Origin: Selaginella moellendorffii
Lineage: Eukaryota; Streptophyta; Lycopodiopsida; Selaginellales; Selaginellaceae
Length of the DNA stretch: 64,000 nt
Direction of reading: 5' to 3'
Assembly (NCBI RefSeq): GCF_000143415.4
Contig: NW_003314384.1
Coordinates: 125,554-189,553 of the forward strand
Under the pieces are notes generated by a model. The model searched no databases, was not told where the DNA came from, and worked only from the letters and a program-made list of their open reading frames with translations. The position numbers were made by a program, and so were the translations under genes. Below are positions 32,718-44,861 of the stretch, in pieces. Position 1 is the first letter of the stretch. Every line of letters begins with the position of its first letter.

Positions 32718-33639
32718 CTGGATCCACCTTCACCAACCATGGCATCCCAAGAATGAGATCCACATGATAGATATCTGCGAAATAAAAAGTCTCCACAAGT
32801 GTGATTTGTTAACCAACATTTCCAACCCCTCTACATAACCATTGAAATGCTGAGTAAAGGTAGCTAAACTTTCCACCGTGTATGGAAGAACTCCTCGTGT
32901 CACCAAGCCATGCTCCACAATAACCTTTGCTGAAACAAAGTTGTCATCGCTTCCACTATCTAATAAAATCTACATTGGACCGCCACGAAAACACGCCCTT
33001 CAGCATTAAAGCTGATTCATGAGTATCCTCAAGCTCCATCTTGCTCCATACACAATTGAGTTGATGAACAATAATCGAAAGCCTCTTCCTCTGACTGAAA
33101 TGATCATCCCCGTCATCCTCACCTTGCAAAGTTTACAACTTTTTAGTATTTAACTTACTGTCAATAGCAGATTGGCCATTCCTCTTGCCCTGCTGCTTGT
33201 TCTTTAGTTGTGAATAGTATCTAAATTCGCCACAATGATGACAACCCTATCTATAATTTTTCATAAAGAACTTTTGCACTAAACCTAATACTCAATGACA
33301 AGCTCATTACTACTAAAGTGATGAAAGGACACTTGTGTTGCTATCTCTTTCAATAAATTTAAAGCTGGGAAATTATAACTTTGATTGTTTCTCATCTCTT
33401 AGTATTACAAAAGCCTCAAAACTCTCAAAGTGATAATCTTAAAACCTATAGACATCCTACCAAATTTATAATAAATCTATAAGAAATAAATGAAAGAAGA
33501 TTGGTGCACTATTATAGATTCTATTGCTCAATTGAGTGTCCAGACATTCTTAAGCATATGGAAAAAGGAGATAAGATCAAAGGTTAATTTTGGGATAGCT
33601 AGCAAAAATACATTCAAACCATAGACTAATTCACCTATC

Positions 33640-33895
33640 TTGCCTTATATAAATCTTGAGAAAATACCCATTTTACCATACATGGAAATGGCTATAGATA
33701 TTATATCATTACTAAAGTTGGAAGAGGATGGAATTTCTTTAGCAAATTTGATGAATACTAGCTATTTGGTTATATATTTTATTTTTATTTATTATTTTCT
33801 CACTCACAACTTTTATTCAGTAGATTTGGAGTGCTAAAAGTAGGAATGTTTTTCTGAGCTTCCAATTGAACTTTTATGAATATGAAACATCAATG
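33640..33895 (+). pseudogene. fragment copied from the unknown gene at 20270-22227
   Basis: Aligns along its length with 20920-21145: exon 6, the intron and the start of exon 7 of the unknown gene. Shared landmarks include GAAGAGGATGGAATTTCT, AGCTATTTGGTT and TTTATGAATATGAAAC. Because the intron is retained it is a genomic copy, not a retrocopy. Most differences are G/C in the gene to A/T here, with stops in the frame. Confidence 0.8.
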
Positions 33896-36210
33896 ACTTG
33901 CAAGGACGATGTGATTTAACTTCAAATAACTAAGTTGGACATCACTATCCTCAGCCAAGGCATAGGGCCACCAAGACCAAGTCAAAATCAATGAGAGCTC
34001 ATTACTCTTATAAAGTTTAATAAAATGCAAGATATAGCCTACCACAAAGCACAATGCTACATAAGAAAGGCACAAATGTCACTTTTCTAGAAAAACACAA
34101 TAGTTACATTTTTACACCAATTTTAGACTCTATCCAACTAAATTGCCTTAGCCCCAAAAGTTAACATCCTTTTCGGGTTGCATCATACAAATTACCTACT
34201 AAGGTCTAAGTTAACCAAAGTCAACTCTAACCCCTTCACTAGTTTGTACTAGCTTACAAAATGGAATGGTTTTCGGGCAAAGTGATCAATAGATCAATTA
34301 TTAGAAAAGCCTAAGAAAATTTGTGGAAAATTTTCTATCCTAAAGAAAGAATGACTCTCAATTTAGGAATATAAACTTTCAAGACTCAACCAACTTCCTC
34401 TTACTAACAACTTCACATAAGTTCACCTCAACATAAATTCTCAAGACCCATAGTATGCTTAAGCTTCGAACATCATGCCCATATTTCTGATATCCAACAC
34501 TGACATCCATAAAATATAAAATAAACATCTAAAGCTTAATCACGAAGACCACATCTTTGGATATTCACATTGCAATTAACACTTTTCTTCAATCACTTTC
34601 AAGACTCAATGTGAAGCCAAAACATTAACAAAAAAAATGACATGGAAAATCAAGCTTTAAGGAAAATTCCTCATCACTTGAAATAACAATACCACATCCA
34701 CTAACACAAATATTAGCGATGTTAATACCTCAACTTTACACCTTCTCCATCCAACAATCTATTCCAAGTGCTAACGGATAAACCAATAAGTTATAGCAAG
34801 TGAATGCTATAACCCTTTTCAACATCTTAATGGGTAAACCCTTAAGGAAATAAGGTACCAACTTAAATTTAATATATCATAGATCATTATTGAGAATTTA
34901 GTCAAAGTTATTACAATACTACTACATGTAAGTAGACTAGCTTCACTATCAACCACTTTGGGGTTGATCATTGTTTAACTAAATAACTTTGTAAACACAT
35001 TACTCAATATCACATGGATATAATATAAAAATCACAATGAGCATCAATTGAGCAACACCACAAGCAAGCTCACATTATTATTTCAAAAGTTTATATGAGT
35101 ATCAAATGCCAACTTTATTTGACAAAATGCAATATAAATGCCACACCCCACCAATAGAGATTTACAACACCAAACACCACCACTTTTTGTTCATAGTACA
35201 AATAAGCTTATGCCACTCTTTTTTTTACCAAAATCAAAATTAGTCCAACACCAAGCTACTTAAGGAGCAATAGCAAGGTTCTTTAAAAAAAAAATTAAGT
35301 ATTGTAACCCAAGCTTTCTAATGGCAAGTATAGATAAAATTGTTTAGCGATTCATTGTTATCCATTCCACAACTCACCACTTATAAGACTATTATTTCCA
35401 ACATGCATTAAGGTAGAGATTCTTGATTGCATGATGTGAACACAAGAAATGAGTCACATCTTATTGCAAATCATCTCTCCAAAAAAAAAAAATGATTTAT
35501 GTGTTTGATCCGTCATCCCTAAAGACTCTCTTTTTGGTTTCATTTTTTACCAAACCTCAAGTTTGCTTTTGCATTGTTTTTAGTCCAATCTAAAAAAAGT
35601 TTATGAGAAAGCACAACAATGACTACTTGAACCAATAGACTAATACCTATAGTCTTGATTAATCCACTTATAATCATGCCTAAGAAGGATCTACTAGTGC
35701 AATGCTAAATAGCTATGGACTAGCATATTTGCCACTCATAGCAAACCCAGGGAAGGTTTACTTTTTCCCATAGTACACGGAACAACTCATGGAACCATTG
35801 ATGATAACCAATAATATGCTAATATTAATCCTGCCAACTCAAAATGTAACCTTGAGTTGCAATGTGCCTCACTCACGAGCCCAAACACAAACTTGTGTAA
35901 AATGGTACACCTTAAATTCATTTTGCCAATTCAAAATGTACCCTTGAGTTGCTAATGTGCCTCACTCACAAGCCTAAGTGCAAACTCGTGTAAGTGGAAC
36001 ATCTCAATCCATTCTATAAGCCCAAATGCAAGCTCATACAACTTAGTATAAAAAGGTAATGAAAACCCATACCCAAAGGAACGAATGTAAAGCCTTTGCA
36101 CCTAAATGTGTACCTATTTAGATTATCATCTTTATCTCTGCATATGCAACAAGACTAGTTGCCCAATCTCATTGGATAGTACTCGCCAAGACTCATTCTC
36201 TAATACTAAA
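33896..36210. other. AT-rich decayed repeat DNA
   Basis: No coding sequence is supported; all frames are dense in stops and base composition is strongly A/T. It may hold remains of the gypsy gag or LTR. A tandem duplication at 35825-36005 is the only clear structure. Confidence 0.45.
35825..36005. repeat. degenerate tandem duplication, about 90-100 bp unit
   Basis: Two adjacent units share AACTCAAAATGTA / ATTCAAAATGTA, CCTTGAGTTGC, ATGTGCCTCACTCAC and AGCC...CAAACT. The second unit is slightly shorter. Confidence 0.65.
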
Positions 36211-36408
36211 TGTAGCATATATGGTTTTTACCCTTTATCCTATGGTAAATTAATATAGGATAACCACAAAGTGGAACTTAAACCTTCTATGTACCACATA
36301 TCACATGCCACATGCCACATGTTATATGCCACATGTCCAAGGACAATAGTGCAAAACCCAAGTTTTAGGGCTTTGGGCCACTGAATAAAAGGACGGAGCC
36401 AAACTCTT

Positions 36409-38084
36409 TGTAAGCGACTAATTTTTCCATTCTACTTTAGTCACTTAACCGCACCTTCGACCGCTTGGAGGAGTCTCATTCACAACCTCCTTAAGTCCAA
36501 TTCAGGACTTGGGGCTTGCTAGCCCAAGAATGGCATCCATGCCACTCATCGCTTGCACTTAGTCCAAGTGCTCCACGTGTCCAGTCCCAAGACCGACACC
36601 CAAAGGCACCACTGACATATCGACCCGTTACACTAAGGCCATGCCTATTCACCTTTGCCGCACTAGTGGTCCAATACCACTTGCATCACAATCCCGTCTC
36701 TCCAAAACTGGGCCATCCGTCCACGGGTGGTCAACCCAGATCCACTCTTTAGCATCCTTAGGATGCCCACAGACATGAAGAATAGCCTTCCCCAATATCC
36801 CTTTGTTAGTTCCTACCAAGTCCCTTTTCTGTCCATGGCCATGTTCGCCAACACTGCCACTCGATCAAGGCCCATAGGCCCGACCACTAAGTCCCACGGT
36901 CCTCTGGGACTTCCTCACCACACGACCGTGTCCTTGGTCACTACCCCAGAGGACTGCTCCCCTTCCTTTTCACAGTCTAGGCCTTTGGGACAACATTTTG
37001 GAACACCGTGGCCTTACGCGAGCCACCTGGGTACTCTCCCCACCTTTCGCCTTTAGGTGCTCTAGCCATGGGCTTAGAGCGAGGTTCCGTTGAGCCACAC
37101 CTGGTATCCAAGTAGGTAGTGCCACCCACACTTGGATTGGGAGCATCGGCCAGTCGATCTCCCGGGGGAACTAGAGCCGGCTCTTGAACACTTCACCAAG
37201 CTACCCCGCTTGTCGGTTTGTATTCACTCTAGTCTTGGACTTCCCAGTGGTTAGTTCATCACCCAACACTGGGTCTGGCCTTCCTGGGCCAAATTGGCCT
37301 TTCCTGGCCAAACTGGCTCCACTACAGTCTTCCCCCTTACTATACTTTTGGAGCTCACCAAACCCCCCAGGGTCTGGGAGACGAACGCTTTGAGCTTTCA
37401 CCCTCTCAGACTCGGACTCGGACTTGGACTCGGACTCAGACTCGGACTTGGACTCGGACTCGGACTCGGACTTGGGCTCGGGCTCGATCTCAGCCTTGGC
37501 CTCGGTCTTGGTCTCGGTCCCGGTCTCGGTCCCGGTCTCGGTCTCGGTCTCGACCTCGGACTCCATCTTGGGTCCTTCTCGGACTCCATCTCGGACTCCA
37601 TCTCGGGCTCCGTCTCGGTCCCTCTTGGACTCCATCTCGGGTCCATCTCAGACTCCGTCTCGGTCCATCTCGGACTCCATCTCGGGTCCATCTCGGACTC
37701 TGTCTCGGTCCACCTCGGACTCCATCTCGGACTCCATCTCGGGTCCATCTCGAACTCCATCTCGGGTCCATCTCGGACTCCGTCTCGGACTCTCACTTCG
37801 GACTCTATATCGGACTCTAACTAGGGTCCGTCTCGGACTCCATCTCGAACACTTCCACGTGTCATGTGTTGGTCTTTTTTGGGTCCCTTTTTGGAGCCTT
37901 GCTTATTGCTCGCTTCATGCTCGCTCCTTGAGCACTTTGTTGGGAGTTCCACTCCCGCTCTCGACCTTCCAAGTTAGAGCTTTTAGTCCAAACGTGTTAC
38001 ACTCGTTTGGGCTTTCGCTTCGGCCACTACCACGTGGCACCCTTTCCGGTTCCACTTTGGGGCCTAGGGATTTTGTGTCTCACA
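36409..38084 (-). repeat. left LTR (3' LTR by orientation) of the nested element
   Basis: 1676 bp, ends TGTAAGCG...GTCTCACA on the plus strand. It contains the CTCGGA-type low-complexity array at about 37405-37805. Confidence 0.88.
37405..37805. repeat. hexamer-based low-complexity array in the left LTR
   Basis: Runs of CTCGGACTCGGACTTGGA pass into TCTCGGTCC and then CTCCATCTCGGGTCCAT units. Long frames on both strands (Ser-Asp and Arg-Pro-rich) are by-products of the repeat, not genes. Confidence 0.9.
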
Positions 38085-41000
38085 ACTCCACCACCTATAG
38101 ACGAAGTTCAATGTCCTCATCGAACGGTAAACCATTTTATAAAATAACACCCGCATGTGTTACCATTTCCATCCTTGGCCCCTAGCCACTATTTGTCAAT
38201 GGTTTGACATTGAAGGCTCACCATGCCTTCTCCATATTCGTCAATGGTTCGACACTAAAGGCTCACCATGCCTTGCCCATCCTCTAAGGAGGATAGTCTC
38301 TCCAACTTAGAGACTCACTTGGTTTGCTCCTTTCTATTGGTTTAATTCTCGCTAAACCTGTTAGAGACACCCTCTCTAACTCAATTCCACTACTCATTCT
38401 TGAGTAATCACAGATTCCATTGATCTACCTTTGCACTTTGGAACATTTACTTTTGACTTTTTGGAGTCAATTTCCTAGGTGTCTCCAACACCTTGCCTTG
38501 CACATTTTGTGCAACTCCACTTCCCCTCCTAGGAAGTTCTCTACTCGAGGGCACCCTCATTCTCTTTTCTATTTTTGTGCCACCATTGGCATTACATTCC
38601 ATTTATCATTATTTGTGCTAGGGCTGTCCACGGCTCTATCTTTTGGCTACTTAGTTGCTCCCTCACTTGGAGCCTTTCTTTTGCCAAACTGGAGCACTTG
38701 GGAATCCATCCCTGGAAGTCCACTTCTTTTTTCGCAATCCGTTAGCATCAAACACATTAGTGTTCCTTGGCTAACTTTGCCACTTGGATTCTTTCCAATG
38801 GATTCCACGGCTCTATCTTGGGCACTCGTCTTTTGCTCCTATCCTTAGATTGTTGCGCCAAGCAACATAGGATCATTACCTCCCTCCTTGAGGTATTCTT
38901 TTGGTTCCATAGCAAAGGATCTGCTTTGCCCAGACTAGGATGTTCACCCCTAGTAAGTCTCCCCACTGTTCTAGGCTCTCTTCCTAGCCCAACCTTGTGA
39001 CCCACCCATGGGCCTGTCTCTGGAGACTATTTTCTTAAACTCATAATACCATTGTATTGTAGTAGTTCATTTCCCTTAGGTGTCCTTCCCACTTAGTCAC
39101 CTTAACCAAGCCACACCTTTATCAATAGTTCAAATCAACACTTTGAACTAAGAACCTTATTCCTTAGCCCAAACAAGGACCTTGTCTTTATTTAGCCACA
39201 AGATCACCTAGTGATCTCACCTCGGCACCTTAACAGGTTTGCCAATAGGTACTAGGTCTTCCAGACCTTTAACTTGTTAACTACGACCCCGAGGGCATCC
39301 CCCACACTTGGCAGTGCGCCCAAGCCAGCCTTTCTGGCCAAGGGTCCGTAGCAACTGAGACTTGGGTGTCCCCATCTCATCCACCACATCCTTGGTGCCC
39401 TTTGCACCAAAGTATTCAAGTTAGATATGCCAAGCTTTCACTCTAAGCAATCTAACCGTGCATCACGACTCCGGGGCATCCCCCGCTTGGCGGTGTGCCG
39501 AAGCCAATCTCCTCATTGAGAGTCCATGACCACCGAAATATGAGTGTCCTCATATTCCAAACCATCACCACGCCCTAGTGATTTGGGACTCGAACCCAAG
39601 CACTAGAGGTTCGGGACTCGAACCCAACCTCCGTATATGCATCTACGGATGGCATCCCCCAGGATGCCTGGCGTGACTCTCCACGCCGGTGCACCAACTT
39701 TTACTCAAAGCGCGCTACAGATCACAGCTTAGGAACCTAGTTCCTCCACACTGCCAAGTCTTCTCACTTGACAAGTCTGTGATCATGCATGGACTCCTCC
39801 ATGCTTGGCCCCATGGCCCACCCCTTTTGAAGTTATCACCTTCAACTAAGGTATTTGTTCCCCTGACTTGCTAATCTCGCTTTGGCAAGCCCTCCGACCA
39901 CTGTAACATGGTTCTTGCACAAGCGTGAAAGCCCTTGATCATCGACTTTCATTCAAAGCCCTCTCTTTGAACACTCGGGAACTACTTCCCTAACCTTGAT
40001 AGCCTTGCCTCATGGCAAGCTTCAAGACCACGCTTCTGCTGCGCCACTCTAATTTCGCGCGTTCCTTGAACCATTTACGCTTGGCCTTTCTAGGTACTAA
40101 GCTACCTAGAATCATCCTTTGGGAACCTTGAAGGAACTCTGTCCTTTAGCCTTCTAAGGCCTCCCTTTTTGCAAGCTTTCCAATTACCATATAGTCTAAC
40201 ATGGACAATTCCATATTTTAGACTCTCCATGGCATCACGGTTGCTAGCGGCAACACCCTCGAGCCCCCACTTGATTCTCCACTCCTAGCTGGCATAACCA
40301 ACCTTGGTTATGCCTTTCAATTCCTATGGTTTGGTTCTACCCCCTTACTTCTTGCTTTTGGCTTCACACCTTTCCTTTGGTCATTCTCCTCCAGACCAGG
40401 AGGATAGCTTTGCACTTTCTATCATGCCTTAGCAAGTATTCTTAGGGATGAACCTACCCGATAGCCTAGGGAGTGGTTCCTCAATCCAAGTATGCTCACC
40501 CTATAATCCCACACACCGAGATTACGTTGTTGCTTATGGGACTTTACATGCCCATCGCTAGCCTTGCCAAAATCATTTTTGGCTTTGTCCAATTCGAGTA
40601 GACAGTCTTCTCCTGTCTCCGCCCCCTTGGACATTTGGATAGCACCTTCTATCCATCATTCGCTAGGGACTTAGTCCCTTGGGCCTTATCTATTGCCCTC
40701 GCGACATCAAACACCACCTCCTGGTGTTCTAGAGTGTTCGGGTGTCCCAATGACGGCTTCCTTGACAATGAGTATTTCCTTTCATGACATTGACTTACTA
40801 CATCACAACATAAGCAACTTATCCCCCGTAAGGGTATATCCAACTTCTTTATGCCATTAAGAAGGCTTGGGTAGCTACCTTCTACCCGTTTAACCAATTA
40901 TTTTGCACCTCTTGCTTAGTTGCCTCATAGTTGTCAAGTCCTACAACTCATTGCTGGTGCTTCCACACCTCCATCATTATCTGGGTCACCACACTCCAAC

Positions 41001-42167
41001 TGCATGCTCTGCAACTTAGGCTATGCCATTTCCATTTCCATTGGGATTCCTTTGGCAAGGGGTTCTCATGAACCCACCAACATAGCCTCAAGGTATCACA
41101 CCTTGGCACATTTGGTGTCTCCACACCATCGGCTTCACGAGCCTAACTTTATGACACTTCTTCTTTGTGTCTAAGTCTTTGCCAAGACTAATACCATTCT
41201 TTCTCATGCCAACCATCCGTTAGCACTGCACCATAGAGGTCACACACAACTTTGTTTCAAAGTTGTTTTCTTTTGGGAACACCCTTCCCACGACTTTAGC
41301 ATGGCATATTTTGCCATCGATGAGATACCCTCTGTTCTCATCCTTGGATCCTATGATCCCCCCCATCCTTCGTGGGGTACCACACACCTCAGTCCAAATG
41401 CTTCCATCAATCCTTTAGGATTATTCCTTGACTCTATTGGAGTCATCCAGCTTTTTGGACTTTGTCATCCGACGACCCATGAGGTCCTACCTTTGAGGTG
41501 CCAGCTCACTGGAATATGACTTCTTGTATTCAGGTCTTACTCACAAGGACCATCTTTGCAAGTGTTACTCCGACACTTGATTTGTTCTCTTGGGGCAACC
41601 TTTTGCCTCTTAGGACCACTTGTCCATGTGATGAGAATACCAACTCATCCTCTAAGTACATCCCCGACTCCTTGGGTTGTTCCAGCATTTATCAAGGGTA
41701 ACCTCAGCTACCATTTCGAGGACTCGTGTCCTCTCCCATATTTGACCTCCCATGGTCATCAATTCCGGTCTCAAAGTTATGAGCACCGGCCTCAACTATA
41801 TGAGGGTAATCTTGTGACTCCTTTATTATTTTGGAGTCTACATCTTTCCCGTGATCCCAATTATAGTTGTTTACCACAACTACGTTAGCCTATTTGCTGC
41901 GTCAAACGCTCATCTGGATCACATCCTCAGCTCTCTGAGGAAACCTTATACTATTGCCAAGATCCCAAAGTCGTTCTATTATTGGCCCTTTTCTATCCAC
42001 CACATCGTGCCCAAGTTCACGCATGAACTTGAGTGGAGAGCCATGTCCTCTCGACATGCTACTCCTCAAGGATAGACCCACTCCTAGGACCTTCCAATGC
42101 CAACATCAATGGTGATATACTTGAGCACCAATAAAAGTCAGACTAAGGAACAGCTTCGATACCAAGT
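38085..42167. other. interior of the nested LTR element, no coding region recognised
   Basis: 4.1 kb of moderately GC sequence with short frames only. A two-copy internal motif occurs at about 39291-39370 and 39470-39545 (GGGCATCCCC, then TTGGC(A/G)GTG(C/T)GCC, then AAGCCA). No retroviral-type domain was seen. Confidence 0.6.
42153..42165 (-). other. probable primer-binding site of the nested LTR element
   Basis: The minus strand reads TTGGTATCGAAGC two bases inside the right LTR. The plant initiator-Met primer-binding consensus is TGGTATCAGAGC. Confidence 0.7.
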
Positions 42168-43933
42168 TGTAAGCGACTAATTTTTCCATTCTACTTTAGT
42201 CACTTAACCGCACCTTCGACTGCTTGGAGGAGTCTCATTCACAACCTCCTTAAGTCCAATTTAGGACTTGGGGCTTGCTAGCCCAAGAATAGCATCCATG
42301 CCACTCATCGCTTGCACTTAGTCCAAGTGCTCCACGTGTCTGGTCCCAAGACCGACACCCAAAGGCACCACTGACATATCAGCCCGTTACGCTAAGGCCA
42401 TGCCCATTCACCTTTGCCGCACTAGTGGTCCAATACCACTTGCATCACAATCCCGTCTCTTCAAGACTGGGCCATCCGTCCACGGGTGGTCAATCCAGAT
42501 CCACTCTTTAGTATCCTTAGGATGCCCACTGACATGGGAAATAGCCTTCCCCAATATCTCTTTGTCAGTTCCTACCAAGTCCCTCTTCTGTCCATGGCCA
42601 TGTTCGCCAACACTGCCACTTGATCAAGGCCCACAGGCCCGACCACTAAGTCCCACGGTCCTCTGGGACTTCCTCACCACACGACCGTGTCCTTGGTCAC
42701 TACCCCAGAGGACTGCTCCTCTTCCTTTTCATAGTCTGGGCCTTTGGGACAACATTTCGGAACACCGTGGCCTTACGCGAGCCACCTGGGTACTCTCCCC
42801 ACCTTTCGCCTTTAGGTGCTCTAGCCATGGGCTTAGAGCGAGGTTCTGTTGAGCCACACCTGGTATCCAAGTAGGTAGTGCCACCCACACTTGGATTGGG
42901 AGCATCGGCCAGTCGATCTCCCGGGGGAACTAGAGCCGGCTCTTGAACACTTCACCAAGCTACCCCGCTTGTCGGTCCGTATTCACTCTAGTCTTGGACT
43001 TCCCAGTGGTCAGTTCATCACCCAACACTGGGTCTGGCCTTCCTGGGCCAAACTGGCCTTTCCTGGCCAAACTGGCTCCACTACAGTCTTCCCCCTTACT
43101 ATACTTTTGGAGCTCACCAAACCCCCCAGGGTCTGGGAGACGAACGCTTTGGGCTTTCACCCTCTCAGACTCAAACTCAGACTTGGACTCGGACTCGGAC
43201 TCGGACTCGGGCTCGGGCTCGGTCTCCGCCTTGGCCTCGGTCTTGGTCTCGGTCCCAGTCTCGGTCCCGGTCTCGGTCCCGGTCTCGGCCTCGGTCTCGG
43301 TCCTGGTCTCGGTCTCGGTCTCGACCTTGGACTCCATCTCGGGTCCTTCTCGGACTCCATCTCGGACTCCATCTCGGGCTCCGTCTCGGTCCCTCTCGGA
43401 CTCCATCTCGGGTCCATCTCAGACTCCGTCTCGGTCCATCTCGGTCCCTCTCGGACTCCATCTCGGGTCCATCTCAGACTCCGTCTCGGTCCATCTCGGA
43501 CTCCATCTCGGGTCCATCTCAGACTCCGTCTCGGTCCACCTCGGACTCCATCTCAGACTCCATCTCAGACTCCGTCTCGGTCCACCTCGGACTCCATCTC
43601 AGACTCCATCTCGGGTCCATCTCGGACTCCATCTTGGACTCTCACTTCGGACTCTATATCGGACTCTAACTAGGGTCCGTCTCGGACTCCATCTCGGACA
43701 CTTCCATGTGTCATGTGTTGGTCCTTTTTGGGTCCCTTTTTGGAGCCTTGCTTATTGCTCGCTTCATGCTCGCTCCTTGAGCACTTTGTTGGGAGTTCCA
43801 TTCCCGCTCTCGACCTTCCAAGTTAGAGCTTTTAGTCCAAACGTGTTACACTCGTTTGGGCTTTCGCTTCGGCCACTACCACGTGGCACCCTTTCTGGTT
43901 CCACTTTGGGGCCTAGGGATTTTGTGTCTCACA
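42168..43933 (-). repeat. right LTR (5' LTR by orientation) of the nested element
   Basis: 1766 bp, highly similar to 36409-38084 outside the low-complexity array; the array region (about 43165-43650) is longer and differently arranged, which accounts for most of the length difference. Confidence 0.88.
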
Positions 43934-44861
43934 CTCCTAAGCATGGAGCCAAAGAGCGATGGCATTGGAGCATAGAATGACTCTTGAGTGTATAGCCCAA
44001 GAAGTGAAGGGACAAGAGTATAGAGTGCCTTAAAACAGTTCTAAAGCATTTAGCATCCCAATGCTAAGACCAACATGCAAAACGGAGATAAACCACTATT
44101 TTAGCATACTGATAGCTTAATACGAGGATATAAGTATTCCACCAACTAACATGGTATGGAACTTGGGTTTAGACCCAAGCTAAAACAAGAATAAGTATGC
44201 AAGTAGGAACTAAACTATACCTCAGGTTAGTCAATCATACCCAACCTACTCACTATCCCTATTATACATTTGGAACCCAACCCCCCCTTGAGGAGCACAC
44301 ACTTTGGGTTTTCACCCTTAGCCTCCCTTAGTACTAAGAATTAGTCTCTAGGACTAACTCAGAATTTATTAAATATTGAATAGTGCTAAATTGCGAATTT
44401 AGACACAAGATGAACACCATTGTGTTCAAGACAATCTCCACATTCTATAAAATGCCAAATTAACAAATTTAGACACTTTCCATAAATAGCAATTAGGACC
44501 AAATAGGACTAACATAAGGTGCATGATAGCGAAGGTGTTTAACAAACACAGTAAGCTATTATTTTGTGAATATTGAGGGACCAAACTCAATATTGCATGG
44601 GTTCCCAACACTAGCAAGTGCAAGCCAACGAATGAGTTTCTATAACAAAGTCAAGTATGCTTAACTAATAGCACTTAAGAATTTCGTCCTTATGCTTATC
44701 TGATCAAGTGCACACGCGAAGACTAGTTTCTCAACTAGCTTAGGCAGAGACTAATAAAAGATCCAGCAATATTGACCTTCTGCCGTCGTGGTAGTAAGGA
44801 AAGAATATTTGAAAGGACTAGCTACAGGTAACTTTCAATACCTGAAGTCCCATTCGCGACA

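Larger units (their letters stand above)
27200..33260 (-). mobile_element. decayed Ty3/gypsy retrotransposon, interrupted by two later insertions
   Basis: Read on the minus strand the order is that of a Ty3/gypsy gag-pol: zinc-knuckle-like CHHCGEFRYYSQ (33211-33246), aspartic protease ILLDSGSDDNFVS (about 32935-32971), reverse transcriptase (about 29600-28950: [50 protein letters not shown]) and RNase H (27575-27250: YALGGVLMQEGQPIAYES, YSTYDQELFSIVHAL, TQKELNIRQTHWM). Frames are broken by many stops and the RT active-site box reads FLND instead of YxDD, so it is dead. A hAT element (29807-32717) separates protease from RT and a solo LTR (27581-28747) separates RT from RNase H. No integrase or own LTRs were identified. 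Confidence 0.85.
36409..43933 (-). mobile_element. non-autonomous LTR retrotransposon (LARD-like, 7.5 kb)
   Basis: Two long direct LTRs (36409-38084 and 42168-43933) enclose a 4.1-kb interior. On the minus strand the LTR starts TGTGAGAC and ends CGCTTACA. Next to the right LTR, two bases inside, the minus strand reads TTGGTATCGAAGC, close to the plant initiator-Met tRNA primer-binding site, so transcription should run right to left. A purine-rich GGTGGTGGAGT precedes the left LTR. Target duplications are CTCTT and CTCCT (one mismatch). The interior (38085-42167) shows no RT, integrase, protease or convincing gag, only short frames, so the element would depend on enzymes of another one. Confidence 0.88.
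36211..44861. mobile_element. solo LTR, family A copy 2, split by a nested LTR element
   Basis: 36211-36408 and 43934-44861 together correspond to copy 1 at 27581-28747: same TGTAGC start, CCCTTTATCCTATGG, GTGAAGGGACA, CTTTGGG...TTTTCACCC and CATTCGCGACA end. Flanking pentamers are CTAAA and CTTAA, a target duplication with one mismatch. The copy is more AT-decayed than copy 1. The interruption is the element at 36409-43933. Confidence 0.85.

Noticed and set aside
37201-37824. Long overlapping ORFs on both strands (Asp/Ser-rich and Arg/Pro-rich proteins)
   Set aside because: They are translations of the CTCGGA-type low-complexity array within an LTR; the same array gives long frames in several phases and recurs at 42943-43980.
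42891-43980. ORFs of 260 and 345 codons in the right LTR
   Set aside because: Same array as in the left LTR, no domain, and the non-repetitive portions are LTR sequence shared between both copies.
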